Shown in pieces: positions 8,908-20,246 of a DNA stretch of 36,629 nucleotides (within the stretch, counting starts at the first letter, position 1; each line of letters starts with the position of its first letter). The notes below the pieces were generated by a model that was given only the letters and a program-made list of their open reading frames with translations, did not search any database and was not told where the DNA came from. The stretch comes from Paracoccaceae bacterium (lineage in GTDB: Bacteria; Pseudomonadota; Alphaproteobacteria; Rhodobacterales; Rhodobacteraceae), in assembly GCA_007131685.1 (NCBI GenBank), contig SLQD01000203.1, forward strand, positions 1-36,629. The letters run 5' to 3'. Made by a program: the position numbers and the translations under genes.

Positions 8908-9501
8908 ATGGCTGACAGGCCCGACCTCGCCGCGCTCATCGGCTCGCGCATCTGCCATGACCTCGTGAGCCCGCTCGGCGCGGTGGGCAACGGCATCGAG
9001 CTGCTCACCGTCGGGGGCGCCGAGGGCCCCGAGACCGAGCTCATCGCCGAGAGCCTCGCCGCGGCGCAGGGACGCATCGCGGTGTTCCGGGTCGCCTTCG
9101 GCCCGGCCCGCGACGAACAGGTGATCGAGGCTCGCGCGCGCACCGATATCGCCGAGGGGGTGCAGGGCAGCGGGCGGCTGACGCTGGACTGGGCGCCGGA
9201 GGGGCCGCTGGCGCGCCCGGCGGCCAAGCTCGCCGCGCTGCTGATGCTGTGCGCCGAGAGCGCGCTGCCGCGCGGCGGGCACCTCGCCGTGACCCATTCG
9301 CGGGACGGGCTGCAACTTGCGGCCGAGGGCCGGCGCGTGAGCCTCGACGAGGCGCTCTGGCCACTGCTCGACGGTGCCGCGCCGACGCCCGAGCTGCGCG
9401 CCGCGCATGTGCAGTTCCCGCTCGCCGCGCAGGAACTCGCCCGGCAGGGTCGGCGCGCGGCGGTCGATGCCACGGAGACGACGCTGACCATCACCTGCTG
9501 A
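8908..9501 (+). CDS. chpT: Histidine phosphotransferase, ChpT-like
   Basis: MADRPDLAALIGSRICHDLVSPLGAVGNGIELL..., with the H-box HDLVSPLGAVGNGIELL typical of alphaproteobacterial ChpT; SD GAAGGG. Confidence 0.8.
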   Translation: MADRPDLAALIGSRICHDLVSPLGAVGNGIELLTVGGAEGPETELIAESLAAAQGRIAVFRVAFGPARDEQVIEARARTDIAEGVQGSGRLTLDWAPEGPLARPAAKLAALLMLCAESALPRGGHLAVTHSRDGLQLAAEGRRVSLDEALWPLLDGAAPTPELRAAHVQFPLAAQELARQGRRAAVDATETTLTITC

Positions 9502-9502
9502 C

Positions 9503-10764
9503 TCAGCCGCGCACGGTGCCGTCGCCGGTGACGAGATACTTGAAGCTCGTCAGCTGCTCGGCGCCCACCGGCCCGCGCGCATGCATGCGCCCCGTGGCGA
9601 TGCCGATCTCGGCGCCCATGCCGAACTCGCCGCCATCGGCGAACTGCGTCGAGGCGTTGTGCATCAGGATCGCGCTGTCGAGCCCGGCGAAGAAACGCGC
9701 GGCGGTAGCGCCGTCCTCGGTCAGGATCGACTCGGTGTGCTCGCTGCCATGGGTGCGGATATGGACGATCGCGCCCTCGACATCCTCGACGACCTTCGCG
9801 GCGATGATCATGTCCAGGAATTCGCGGCCGAAATCGTTGGGTTTGGCCGGAACCGTTCCGGGCAGGTGCGAAAGCCCGTCGCCCGCGCGCACCTCGACCC
9901 CGGCGGCGACGAGATCGGCCACGATCCGCGCGCCAAGCGTGTCGGCCACGTCGCGATGGATGAGCAGGCATTCCGCCGCCCCGCAGATCCCGGTGCGCCG
10001 CGTCTTGGCGTCGAGCACCACGCGCCGCGCCTTGTCCGGGTCGGCGGCGGCATCGACATAGACGTGGCAGATGCCCTCGAGATGGGCGAAGACGGGCACC
10101 CGCGCCTCGGCTTGCACGAGCCCAACGAGCCCCTTGCCGCCGCGCGGCACGATCACGTCGATCGCTCCGGTCATGCGCAGCATCTCGCTCACGGCGGCGC
10201 GGTCGCGCGTGGGCACGAGCTGGATCGCGTCCTCGGGCAGCGCGGCGGCGCGCAGCCCTTCGATCATGCAGGCATGGATCGCGCGCGAGGAATGAAAGCT
10301 CTCCGAGCCGCCGCGCAGGATCACCGCATTGCCCGATTTCAGACACAGCCCGCCGGCATCCGCCGTCACGTTGGGCCGCGATTCGTAGATCACCCCGACC
10401 ACGCCGAGCGGCGTGCGCACCCGCTCGATATGCAGCCCCGAGGGCCGGTCCCAGGCCGCCATCACCTGCCCGACGGGATCATCCTGCGCGGCGATGGCGC
10501 GCAGCCCGGCGGCGATCGCATCGACGCGCGGCGCATCGAGGGCGAGCCGGTCGATCATCGCCGCCGAGAGGTCCTTCGCGCGCGCCGCGGCGAGGTCGGT
10601 TTCGTTCGCGGCGAGGATGTCTTCGCGCGCCGCGATCACGGCCTCGGCGGCGGCATTGAGCGCGCGCGCGCGGTCGGCGCCAGCGGCGGTGGCGAGCGCG
10701 GCGCTCGCGGAACGGGCGCGCGCGCCGATGGAGTGCATGAGCGCGGGAATGTCGGCAGCGTCGG

Positions 10765-10768
<4 letters not shown>
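9503..10768 (-). CDS. proA: Glutamate-5-semialdehyde dehydrogenase (gamma-glutamyl phosphate reductase)
   Basis: 421 aa; [51 protein letters not shown]; adjacent to proB. Confidence 0.96.
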
Positions 10769-12914
<2,146 letters not shown>

Positions 12915-12946
12915 CTAGGGCGAAACCGCGCCCGGCTCAAGCGCCC

Positions 12947-13486
12947 TCAGCCCATGCGGCGCAGATAGGTCCAGGTCGGCACCCGCGCGCCGCGCGCGAC
13001 GGAGAATGTCTCCGCGTCGCCGAGATATTCGAAGCCGCAATTGGTCAGCACCCGCGCCGAGACCGGGTTGTCCTGGAACACCTCGGCAAACAGCGTGCGC
13101 GCCTCGTGCGGGTTGGCCTCGACGAGCGCGCCCACCGCCTCCGTTGCAAAGCCCGTGTTCCAGAAGCCCGGCGCGACCCAGTAGCTGATCTCGGACTGGT
13201 TGCGGCCCATGCGCTTGAGGGTGATGGTTCCGAGCACCTCGTCGAGATTGTTGGCGCTGCCGTCGAGGACCCAGACATCCTCCTCGCTGTCGCTCGCCGA
13301 GACGCGCTCGATGAAGGCCTGCACCGTGCCCGGCGGCAGGGGATGGGGCACGGTGCGCGTGGCCTCGGCCACGCGCCGGTCGCCGGTATACATCTCGATG
13401 AGCCCGGCATCCGATGCGCGCACCGGACGCAGGACGAACCGCCCGGCGGAGATCACCGCCTCGGGCGGCGACGACTGCAGATTCAT
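12947..13486 (-). CDS. GNAT family N-acetyltransferase (RimJ-like)
   Basis: 179 aa; RFVLRPVRASDAGLIEMYTGDRRVAEATRTVPHPLPPG...ISYWVAPGFWNTGFATEAVGALVE...NPVSARVLTNCGFEYLG. Confidence 0.87.
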   Translation of the reverse strand: MNLQSSPPEAVISAGRFVLRPVRASDAGLIEMYTGDRRVAEATRTVPHPLPPGTVQAFIERVSASDSEEDVWVLDGSANNLDEVLGTITLKRMGRNQSEISYWVAPGFWNTGFATEAVGALVEANPHEARTLFAEVFQDNPVSARVLTNCGFEYLGDAETFSVARGARVPTWTYLRRMG

Positions 13487-13566
13487 GACTCCCCCCTACT
13501 CGAACTGCGCACCGCCCGCACCGGGCGCCCCGTGCGCTTTCACCAGACAAAGGTGAACGAATTGCA

Positions 13567-13597
13567 ACGGGGGGCCGGCAGATGGCCGACCCCCCGT
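13567..13597 (-). terminator. Strong GC hairpin downstream of rpmA, candidate transcription terminator
   Basis: Plus strand ACGGGGGG-C-CGGC-AGATG-GCCG-A-CCCCCCGT. In minus-strand RNA the one mismatch becomes a U-G wobble, giving a 13-bp stem; the 3' tail is only weakly U-rich. Confidence 0.6.
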
Positions 13598-13623
13598 CGC
13601 GATACCGTATCAGGGCTCCGACG

Positions 13624-13893
13624 TTACTCGGCCGCCTGGCGCGCGGGTCGCACCGATACGAAGGTGCGCCCCTTGAGGCCCTTGTGGAAGGTCACCTCGC
13701 CCTCGGCGGTGGCGAAGATGGTGTGATCCTTGCCGATCCCGACCCCGTGCCCCGGCCACCAGCGCGTGCCGCGCTGACGCACGATGATATTGCCGGGAAT
13801 CACGGTCTGGCCGCCGAACATCTTGACGCCGAGCCGGCGTCCGGCCGAGTCGCGCCCGTTGCGGGAGGACCCGCCTGCCTTCTTGTGTGCCAT
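13624..13893 (-). CDS. rpmA: 50S ribosomal protein L27
   Basis: [69 protein letters not shown]. Confidence 0.98.
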   Translation of the reverse strand: MAHKKAGGSSRNGRDSAGRRLGVKMFGGQTVIPGNIIVRQRGTRWWPGHGVGIGKDHTIFATAEGEVTFHKGLKGRTFVSVRPARQAAE

Positions 13894-13898
13894 GCGCC

Positions 13899-14612
13899 TT
13901 ACTCCTTGTCTTCGGCCTGCGCCGCGGCCTGCGCGACCCAGCCATCGCGTGCGGCGCGGCCGCGCAGCGACAGCGCCTCATCCATATATGCCAGCTCCGC
14001 GTCGCTCCAGGCCGCGATCTGGTCGAAATGGAAGACGCCCTCGGCATTGAGCGCGGATTCCATCTTGGGGCCGAGGCCGGTGATCTTCTTGAGATCGTCC
14101 GCCTGGCCGTCGCGCGGCGCATCCAGCAGGTTCGCGGGCTTGCGCCCCGCTTCGGCCGCCTCGGGCGCGGGGGCGGGCTTTTCGCCCTTCGCCGTCCCTG
14201 CGGGCTTGGCGGCCGGTTTCGCCGCGGCCGGCGCTTTCGCGGCCGGGGTCGCCGTGCCCGCGCCGCCGATCGCGGCCTTCACGCCGCTGTCCTGCGCGCC
14301 GGAGGCGAGGATCTCGGTGACGCGCAGCACGGTCAGGTGCTGGCGATGGCCGCGGGTGCGCTGCGAGCTGTGCTTGCGGCGGCGCTTGACGTAGTGGATG
14401 AGCTTCTCGCCGCGGCCCTGTTCGAGGACCTCTGCCTGGACCCCGGCGCCGTCCACGCGCGGCGTGCCGATCACGGGCGCGTCGCCCCCCAGCATCAGCA
14501 CCTCGTTGAACTGCACCGTCTCGCCGGCATCGGCGGCGAGCCTTTCCACCTTGACCACGTCGCCGGGTTCGACGCGGTATTGCTTACCCCCGGTCTTTAT
14601 GACCGCAAACAT
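13899..14612 (-). CDS. rplU: 50S ribosomal protein L21 with long Ala/Pro-rich linker and C-terminal helix-hairpin-helix-like domain
   Basis: N-terminal [25 protein letters not shown]...[29 protein letters not shown] is L21; the tail [58 protein letters not shown] is HhH-like. Confidence 0.96.
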   Translation of the reverse strand: MFAVIKTGGKQYRVEPGDVVKVERLAADAGETVQFNEVLMLGGDAPVIGTPRVDGAGVQAEVLEQGRGEKLIHYVKRRRKHSSQRTRGHRQHLTVLRVTEILASGAQDSGVKAAIGGAGTATPAAKAPAAAKPAAKPAGTAKGEKPAPAPEAAEAGRKPANLLDAPRDGQADDLKKITGLGPKMESALNAEGVFHFDQIAAWSDAELAYMDEALSLRGRAARDGWVAQAAAQAEDKE

Positions 14613-14721
14613 CGGCCTCTACCTTCTCTTTCGTCGCGTCCTTCGGCCCCCGGTGCCAGTGCGGCAGCGAGCGTTCCTGCAATGCGCCCTCGGACAGCGC
14701 GCCCGTTGCGGGCGGTATGGG

Positions 14722-14742
14722 CGATCCGGCAGAACCGGATCG
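14722..14742. repeat. Perfect 8-bp inverted repeat CGATCCGG-cagaa-CCGGATCG, with a further CCGGATCG at 14754-14761
   Basis: Read directly; lies in the rplU 5' region. Confidence 0.6.
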
Positions 14743-14827
14743 GGAAGAGCCGCCCGGATCGGACGGCCTGCTGGCGCGCTATCTCGCTCAGGCGCGCGGC
14801 GAAGTCAACCCTGCGCGCGGCGCGCGA

Positions 14828-15658
14828 TCACAGTTCGCTGCCGCCCACGGCCTGCCCCGCCGCGCGCCCCACCTCGCCCGAAAGGGTCGTGAAAAGCGTG
14901 TCATAGGCCGCGAACAGCGCGGCGTTGAGATCCCGGCCCGCCGGGCTGCGCGCGAAGGCGATCAGTTCCTCGAGTTCGGCGTCCGACAGCGGGCCGTAGG
15001 CCAGTGTCAGGAAGGTCAGCACCCAGTCCTCGGAGTTCTCGCGGATCGCCGGCTCGCGCGCCCGGGCGAAGCCGCGCACATCCGCCTCGTCGAGATCGAG
15101 CGCATCCCCCGCCCCCGCGATCATCGCGCGGTGAAACGCCATCGTCGAATTGAGCGCGGCGGCGACATTGCCGTCGATCAGGTTGCTGGCCTCGACGAAG
15201 GTCTCGATACGGTCGAGGCGGGGATCATCGTCGTCGCGCTTCCCGGCGAGCACGGCGCGCGCGCCCTCCTCGACGGCCTCGTCGAGCAGCGCCGCGCGCG
15301 CCGATGTCTCCAGCGCGACCGCGTCCGCGCCGACGCCGTCCTCGAAGAAATCGAGGATATCCGCGACCCGCCCGGGTTCGAGCGCATCGATCGAGGCATC
15401 GAAGGGGTCAGCGAATATGTCGCGCATGCGGTCCATCGCGTAGATTTCCGCCACGCGCCGCTCCCAGCCGCGGCCCAGCCCCTCGCCGAAGGGGCCGTCC
15501 ACGAGCCCTTCCGCGTCGCGGATCCCCTCGCTGCGGACGATCTCGAGCGTCTCGTCGAGACGCAGGGCATCGCGCACCGCCTCGCCCGAGGCCAGCACCG
15601 GCGCCGGTAGCGCGAGCGCGATCATCCCGACGAAGCTGCGAAGACTCCAGTTCCCCAT
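14828..15658 (-). CDS. DUF2059 domain-containing (secreted) protein
   Basis: MGNWSLRSFVGMIALALPAPVLASGEAVRDALRLDETLEIVRSEG... signal peptide plus DUF2059-like C-terminus (PLSDAELEELIAFARSPAGRDLNAALFAAYD); ATG at 15658 chosen. Confidence 0.75.
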   Translation of the reverse strand: MGNWSLRSFVGMIALALPAPVLASGEAVRDALRLDETLEIVRSEGIRDAEGLVDGPFGEGLGRGWERRVAEIYAMDRMRDIFADPFDASIDALEPGRVADILDFFEDGVGADAVALETSARAALLDEAVEEGARAVLAGKRDDDDPRLDRIETFVEASNLIDGNVAAALNSTMAFHRAMIAGAGDALDLDEADVRGFARAREPAIRENSEDWVLTFLTLAYGPLSDAELEELIAFARSPAGRDLNAALFAAYDTLFTTLSGEVGRAAGQAVGGSEL

Positions 15659-15974
15659 GACATCCCCCGCATCCCTGCCGCGGCATGCCGTGCAAGGTAG
15701 CACACCGCGTCGCATGATCCAGACAGGGGCGCGGGGCGCGCGCATGCGGCGGCTCGCGGTGCCTCGGCGAAACATGGCCGAGGGCGGCGGCATCACGCGA
15801 CGGTGTAGCCTGCCCGCGGCCCTTGCGGTGGTAGAACGATACGTTCCGACTCACAGGCGTGATCGCCCGCGGGCCGGTTCCATTTCGACATTACTGACAA
15901 TGTCGCGGCCGCGCCGTCCGATGTGCGCGGCGGCCCGGCCGATTTGACAGCGCACCATGAGTGAGGAGTTTACC

Positions 15975-16340
15975 ATGCGCTTTCTCTTGCTGACCGCCGC
16001 GCTCGCGCTCGGGGCCACGGGGGTCCTGGCGCAAACCGCGCCCGCACCGGATGGTGTCGGGACAGTGTATTGTTCCTGGATGAAGTCCGAAAACCGGAGC
16101 ATCGGCCATGCCGGGCCCCGCCACTTCGAGCGGTTCGGAAGCGACAACGGCGGCATCGCGGCCCGTCGCTACGTCGATCACGGCCATACCGTCGCGCGGG
16201 ACTCGGCCATCATGCGGATGACCGCGACCGACGAGGACGGCGCACAGCACGCGGCGACGTCCGCATTCGGCCACACTGTCGGCGCAGCCACCGCCCTCAA
16301 CCGCGGCCTTGACTGCACCATCGGCGGCTCGGGCCACTGA
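15975..16340 (+). CDS. Hypothetical secreted protein (signal peptide, two Cys in the mature part)
   Basis: MRFLLLTAALALGATGVLAQTAPAPDGVGTVYCSWMKSENRS...; SD GAGGAG 7 nt upstream of the ATG. Confidence 0.65.
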   Translation: MRFLLLTAALALGATGVLAQTAPAPDGVGTVYCSWMKSENRSIGHAGPRHFERFGSDNGGIAARRYVDHGHTVARDSAIMRMTATDEDGAQHAATSAFGHTVGAATALNRGLDCTIGGSGH

Positions 16341-16408
16341 CACGGGACCGTTCCGGCGGTCGCGCCGGAACGGCACACACGGCACCGCCATCACCGGCCG
16401 GCGCCGCG

Positions 16409-18016
16409 CTAACCGCGCAGCCGAAGCACCCGCGACAGGAGGCGCCGGGTCGAGGGGCTCACCCCCTCCGGGGCCGGACCGCCCTCGACGGCGCGGAGCA
16501 TCCGATCGGCCAGTTCCTTGCCGAGCTCAACGCCCCATTGATCGAAGCTGTTGATGCCGAGGATCACCCCTTCGACGAAGACGCGGTGCTCGTAGAGCGC
16601 GATGATGCGGCCGAGCGTCTCCGGCGTGAGCGCCGGATAGAGCAGCGTGGTGGAGGGGCGGTTGCCGGGAAAGACGCGGTGGCGCGCCTGGCGCTCGAGC
16701 TCCGCGCCCTCCAGCCCGGCCTCGGTCATAAGCGCGCGCGCCTGATCGAGCGAACGCCCGCGCATCAGCGCCTCGGACTGCGCGAGGCAATTGGCGAGCA
16801 GGAGCTGGTGGTGATGCTCCAGCGCCGGCTCGTGCCCCTGCGCGGCGACGAGGAACTCGCATGGCACGATCTGCGTGCCCTGGTGCAGGAGCTGGTAGAA
16901 GGCATGCTGGCCGTTGGTGCCGGGCGCACCCCAGACAACGGGGCCGGAGGGGCGGTCGAGATCCGTGCCGTCCATCGCCACGCGCTTGCCGTTGCTCTCC
17001 ATCTCGAGCTGCTGAAGATAGGCGGGCAGCAGGGCGAGACGCTGATCGTAGGGCAGCACCGCGCGGGTCGGATGGCCCGCGATCTGGTTGTGCCAGATCC
17101 CGACGAGCGCGAGCATCACGGGCATGTTCGCCCGCAGCGGCGCGGTGCGGAAATGCGTGTCCATCGCCGCGCCGCCGGCGAGGAATTCCCGAAACCGCTG
17201 CGGCCCGATCGCGATCATCAGCGCGAGCCCCACCGGCCCCCAGACCGAGTAGCGCCCTCCGACCCAATCGGCAAAGCCGAAGACCCGCTCGGGCGCGATG
17301 CCGAAGGCGCCGGTACGCTCCACCGCCGAGGAGACGGCGGCGAATTGCGCCTCGGGCTCGCGCACGCCGCCCGTCATCCAGGCGCGCGCACTGCGCGCAT
17401 TGGTCATCGTCTCGATGGTGGTGAAGGTCTTGGAGCAGACGATCACCAGTGTCGTCGCCGGATCGAGCCCGGCGACAACGTCATGCAGATGCGCGCCGTC
17501 CACATTGGAGACGAAATGCACGCGCGGGCCGCCATGAAAGGGCGCAAGCGCCGCCACCGCCATCGCCGGGCCGAGATCGGAGCCGCCGATGCCGATATTG
17601 ACGACATCGGTGACCCGCCCGCCCGCGCCCTTGAAGCGCCCGGCGCGGACATCGCCGGCGAACCGCTCCATCCGCGCGAGGGTGTCGCGCACCGGCGCCA
17701 TCACATCCGCGCCGTCGAGTTCGAGCGCCCCGTCCGGGTTGCGCAGCGCGGTGTGCAGCACGGCGCGGTCCTCGGTCTCGTTGATGCGCGCACCGGCGAA
17801 CATGGCGTCGCGCCGCGCGGCAACGCCCGACGCCTCGGCCAGATCCAGCAGAAGCTCCCGCGCCGTCCGGTCGATCGCGGTCTTGGAATAGTCGAACAGC
17901 ATGTCGCCCTCGGCGACGGTGAAATCCGCCGCGCGCTCGGCATCGTCGAAAAGCGCGGCGATGTCGCGGGCGCCCTGTCGGGCGTGATGCGCGGCGAGCC
18001 GGTCCCAGTTATCCAT
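16409..18016 (-). CDS. pgi: Glucose-6-phosphate isomerase
   Basis: 535 aa; NIGIGGSDLGPAM; GGRYSVWGPVGL; EHHHQLLLANCLAQSEALM; FDQWGVELGKELA. Confidence 0.97.
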   Translation of the reverse strand: MDNWDRLAAHHARQGARDIAALFDDAERAADFTVAEGDMLFDYSKTAIDRTARELLLDLAEASGVAARRDAMFAGARINETEDRAVLHTALRNPDGALELDGADVMAPVRDTLARMERFAGDVRAGRFKGAGGRVTDVVNIGIGGSDLGPAMAVAALAPFHGGPRVHFVSNVDGAHLHDVVAGLDPATTLVIVCSKTFTTIETMTNARSARAWMTGGVREPEAQFAAVSSAVERTGAFGIAPERVFGFADWVGGRYSVWGPVGLALMIAIGPQRFREFLAGGAAMDTHFRTAPLRANMPVMLALVGIWHNQIAGHPTRAVLPYDQRLALLPAYLQQLEMESNGKRVAMDGTDLDRPSGPVVWGAPGTNGQHAFYQLLHQGTQIVPCEFLVAAQGHEPALEHHHQLLLANCLAQSEALMRGRSLDQARALMTEAGLEGAELERQARHRVFPGNRPSTTLLYPALTPETLGRIIALYEHRVFVEGVILGINSFDQWGVELGKELADRMLRAVEGGPAPEGVSPSTRRLLSRVLRLRG

Positions 18017-18019
18017 ACC

Positions 18020-18691
18020 CTACTCCGCCCAGTGGATCGTGGCCGCGTCAAGCACCACGCGCACCGGCGCCTCGAGCGGATCGAGCCGGCGCGCGCGTTC
18101 GAGTGCGGCACGCTTCTCCGGCCCGGTGATCAGGATATGCAGGTTCATCGCCGCCGTCAGCACCGGCGCGGTCAGGGTGACGCGCGGCTCCTCGACACCC
18201 GGCGCGCGCAGCGCCATGAGCGGCGGCGCCTGCGGCGACAGCGCTTCGGCGAGCCGGTCGGCGCCCGCGAACAGCGACGCGACATGCAGATCGCCCCCCA
18301 TCCCGAGAAGAACGACGGACAGGGGCAGGATCGGCTCGAGGCTCCGGGTGAGCTCGGGGATGGCCTCCTCGGGGGTGTCGGTGTCGGCGTGCAGGGGCAC
18401 GAAGCGCGCCGCCGCCGCGCGCCCCTGCAGGAGCCGCTTGCGCACGAGCCGCGTGTTGGAGCGCGGCGCGGTCTCGGGCAGCCAGCGCTCGTCGGTGAGG
18501 GTGACATCGACGCGCGACCAGTCGAGCTCGATGCTGGAGAGGGTGTCGAAGACCGGCCCCGGGGTGGTTCCGCCGGGCACCGCGAAGCTGACGCGGTCAT
18601 GTCCGCGCAGGAAGCTGCCGAGCTCGCCCGTGAGCCGGTCGGCGAGCGAGAGCATCATCATCTCGCGATCGGGGTATTCCTTGAGGTTCAT
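18020..18691 (-). CDS. pgl: 6-phosphogluconolactonase
   Basis: MNLKEYPDREMMMLSLADRLTGELGSFLRGHDRVSFAVPGGTTPGPVFDTLS...VDVTLTDERWLP; sits between zwf and pgi. Confidence 0.94.
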   Translation of the reverse strand: MNLKEYPDREMMMLSLADRLTGELGSFLRGHDRVSFAVPGGTTPGPVFDTLSSIELDWSRVDVTLTDERWLPETAPRSNTRLVRKRLLQGRAAAARFVPLHADTDTPEEAIPELTRSLEPILPLSVVLLGMGGDLHVASLFAGADRLAEALSPQAPPLMALRAPGVEEPRVTLTAPVLTAAMNLHILITGPEKRAALERARRLDPLEAPVRVVLDAATIHWAE

Positions 18692-20142
18692 GCGCTTATC
18701 TCCCGCCACCTGCGACCGTCGCGATGCACGAGCATCAGTGCATCCTCGGGTCCGGCCGACCCCGGCTCATAGGATTGCGGGCGGTCCTCGCGTGCCTGCC
18801 AGGCCGCGATGATCGGGTCGGTCCAGGCCCAGGCGGCCTCGACCTCGTCGCCGCGCATGAAGAGTGTCTGATTGCCGCGGATCACGTCCATGATCAACCG
18901 CTCATAGGCGTCGGGAATATCGCGTCCGCCCGCGCCCAGCGCCTCGGCGAAGGTCATGTCGAGCGGTACATCTACGAGCCGCATTCCCCCCGGCCCCGGC
19001 TCCTTGATCATCACGCTCAGCGTGATCCCCTCATTGGGCTGCACGCGGATGACGAGGGTGTTCTCCTTCCAGCGCTCGCCCTCGCCGAAGATCGAGTGCG
19101 GCGGTTCCTTGAAGGTGACCGCGATCTCGGAGCTGCGCGCGCGCAGCCGCTTGCCGGTGCGCAGATAGAACGGCGTGCCCTTCCAGCGCCAGTTGGAGAT
19201 GTTGAGCTTCATGGCGATGTAGCTCTCGGTGAGGCTTTCGGGATCGCCGCATTCCTCGAGATAGCCGGGCTGGCCGCTGGCCGCGCGATACTGGCCGCGC
19301 ACGATATCTGCGGAGGCGACCGGGTCGAGGGCATGGATGACCTTGAGCTTCTCGTCGCGCACCGCCTCCGGTTCAAAACGGTAGGGCGGCTCCATCGCGA
19401 TCAGGCACAAAAGCTGCATGAGGTGATTCTGCACCATGTCGCGCATGGCGCCGGCGGCGTCGTAGTATTCGCCGCGCCCCTCGATGCCGACGGTCTCGGC
19501 CACGGTGATCTGGACGTGATCGACGAACTGCGCGTTCCACAGCGGCTCGAACAGGATATTGGCAAAGCGCACCGCCATCAGGTTCTGGACGGTTTCCTTG
19601 CCGAGATAGTGATCGATCCGGTAGATCTGGCTCTCGTCGAAATGGGCGGCGAGCGTCGCGTTGAGGGCGCGCGCGGAGTCGAGATCGTGGCCGAAGGGCT
19701 TCTCGACGACGATGCGGCAGTCGGGGGTGGCGATATCGTGGCGGTGGAGCCCCTCGGCGATGGGGCCGAAGAGCGCGGGCGCGACGGAGAAATACACCGC
19801 GCGCACGACGTCCGGGCGGAGCGCCGCGGCAAGATCGCGCCAGCCCGTCTCGCCGGTGGCATCGACCATCACGTATTCGATGCGTGCGAGAAAGGCGCGC
19901 TCGGCCTCGGCGTCGCGGTGGCTGTCGGGGACGGTCTCGGCGATGGCGCGGGCGACGCGGGCGCGGAAGGCGGTGCTGTCCATGTCGCCGCGCGCGACGG
20001 CGATCACCCGGCTGTCGGTCGGCATCTGCCCGTCGGTGAAGCGGCGCAACAGCCCCGGCAGGATCTTGCGCTGCGCGAGGTCGCCGGTGCCGCCGAAGAT
20101 GACGAGGTCGAAGGGGTCGACCGGAATGACCCGAGATACCAT
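18688..20142 (-). CDS. zwf: Glucose-6-phosphate 1-dehydrogenase
   Basis: MVSRVIPVDPFDLVIFGGTGDLAQRKILPGLL...RIDHYLGKETVQNLMAVRFAN; ATGA overlap with pgl; an alternative ATG lies at 20193. Confidence 0.96.
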   Translation of the reverse strand: MVSRVIPVDPFDLVIFGGTGDLAQRKILPGLLRRFTDGQMPTDSRVIAVARGDMDSTAFRARVARAIAETVPDSHRDAEAERAFLARIEYVMVDATGETGWRDLAAALRPDVVRAVYFSVAPALFGPIAEGLHRHDIATPDCRIVVEKPFGHDLDSARALNATLAAHFDESQIYRIDHYLGKETVQNLMAVRFANILFEPLWNAQFVDHVQITVAETVGIEGRGEYYDAAGAMRDMVQNHLMQLLCLIAMEPPYRFEPEAVRDEKLKVIHALDPVASADIVRGQYRAASGQPGYLEECGDPESLTESYIAMKLNISNWRWKGTPFYLRTGKRLRARSSEIAVTFKEPPHSIFGEGERWKENTLVIRVQPNEGITLSVMIKEPGPGGMRLVDVPLDMTFAEALGAGGRDIPDAYERLIMDVIRGNQTLFMRGDEVEAAWAWTDPIIAAWQAREDRPQSYEPGSAGPEDALMLVHRDGRRWREISA

Positions 20143-20202
20143 GGCAATCCCTTCGCCCTCAGCGGGCGCTGTTTGCGCAACCATCGCCGCCATGTCTACG
20201 CT

Positions 20203-20240
20203 CCGCGGCGCCCCGCGTCCAGTCCGGCGGGGCGCCGCGG
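20203..20240. repeat. 14-bp perfect GC inverted repeat between mgtE and zwf
   Basis: CCGCGGCGCCCCGC-gtccagtccg-GCGGGGCGCCGCGG read directly; no poly-U tail on either side. Confidence 0.7.
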
Positions 20241-20246
20241 CCGTGA

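Noticed and set aside
16538-18772. 744-aa plus-strand ORF opposite pgi/pgl
   Set aside because: Antisense artefact; pgi and pgl on the minus strand have clear family motifs.
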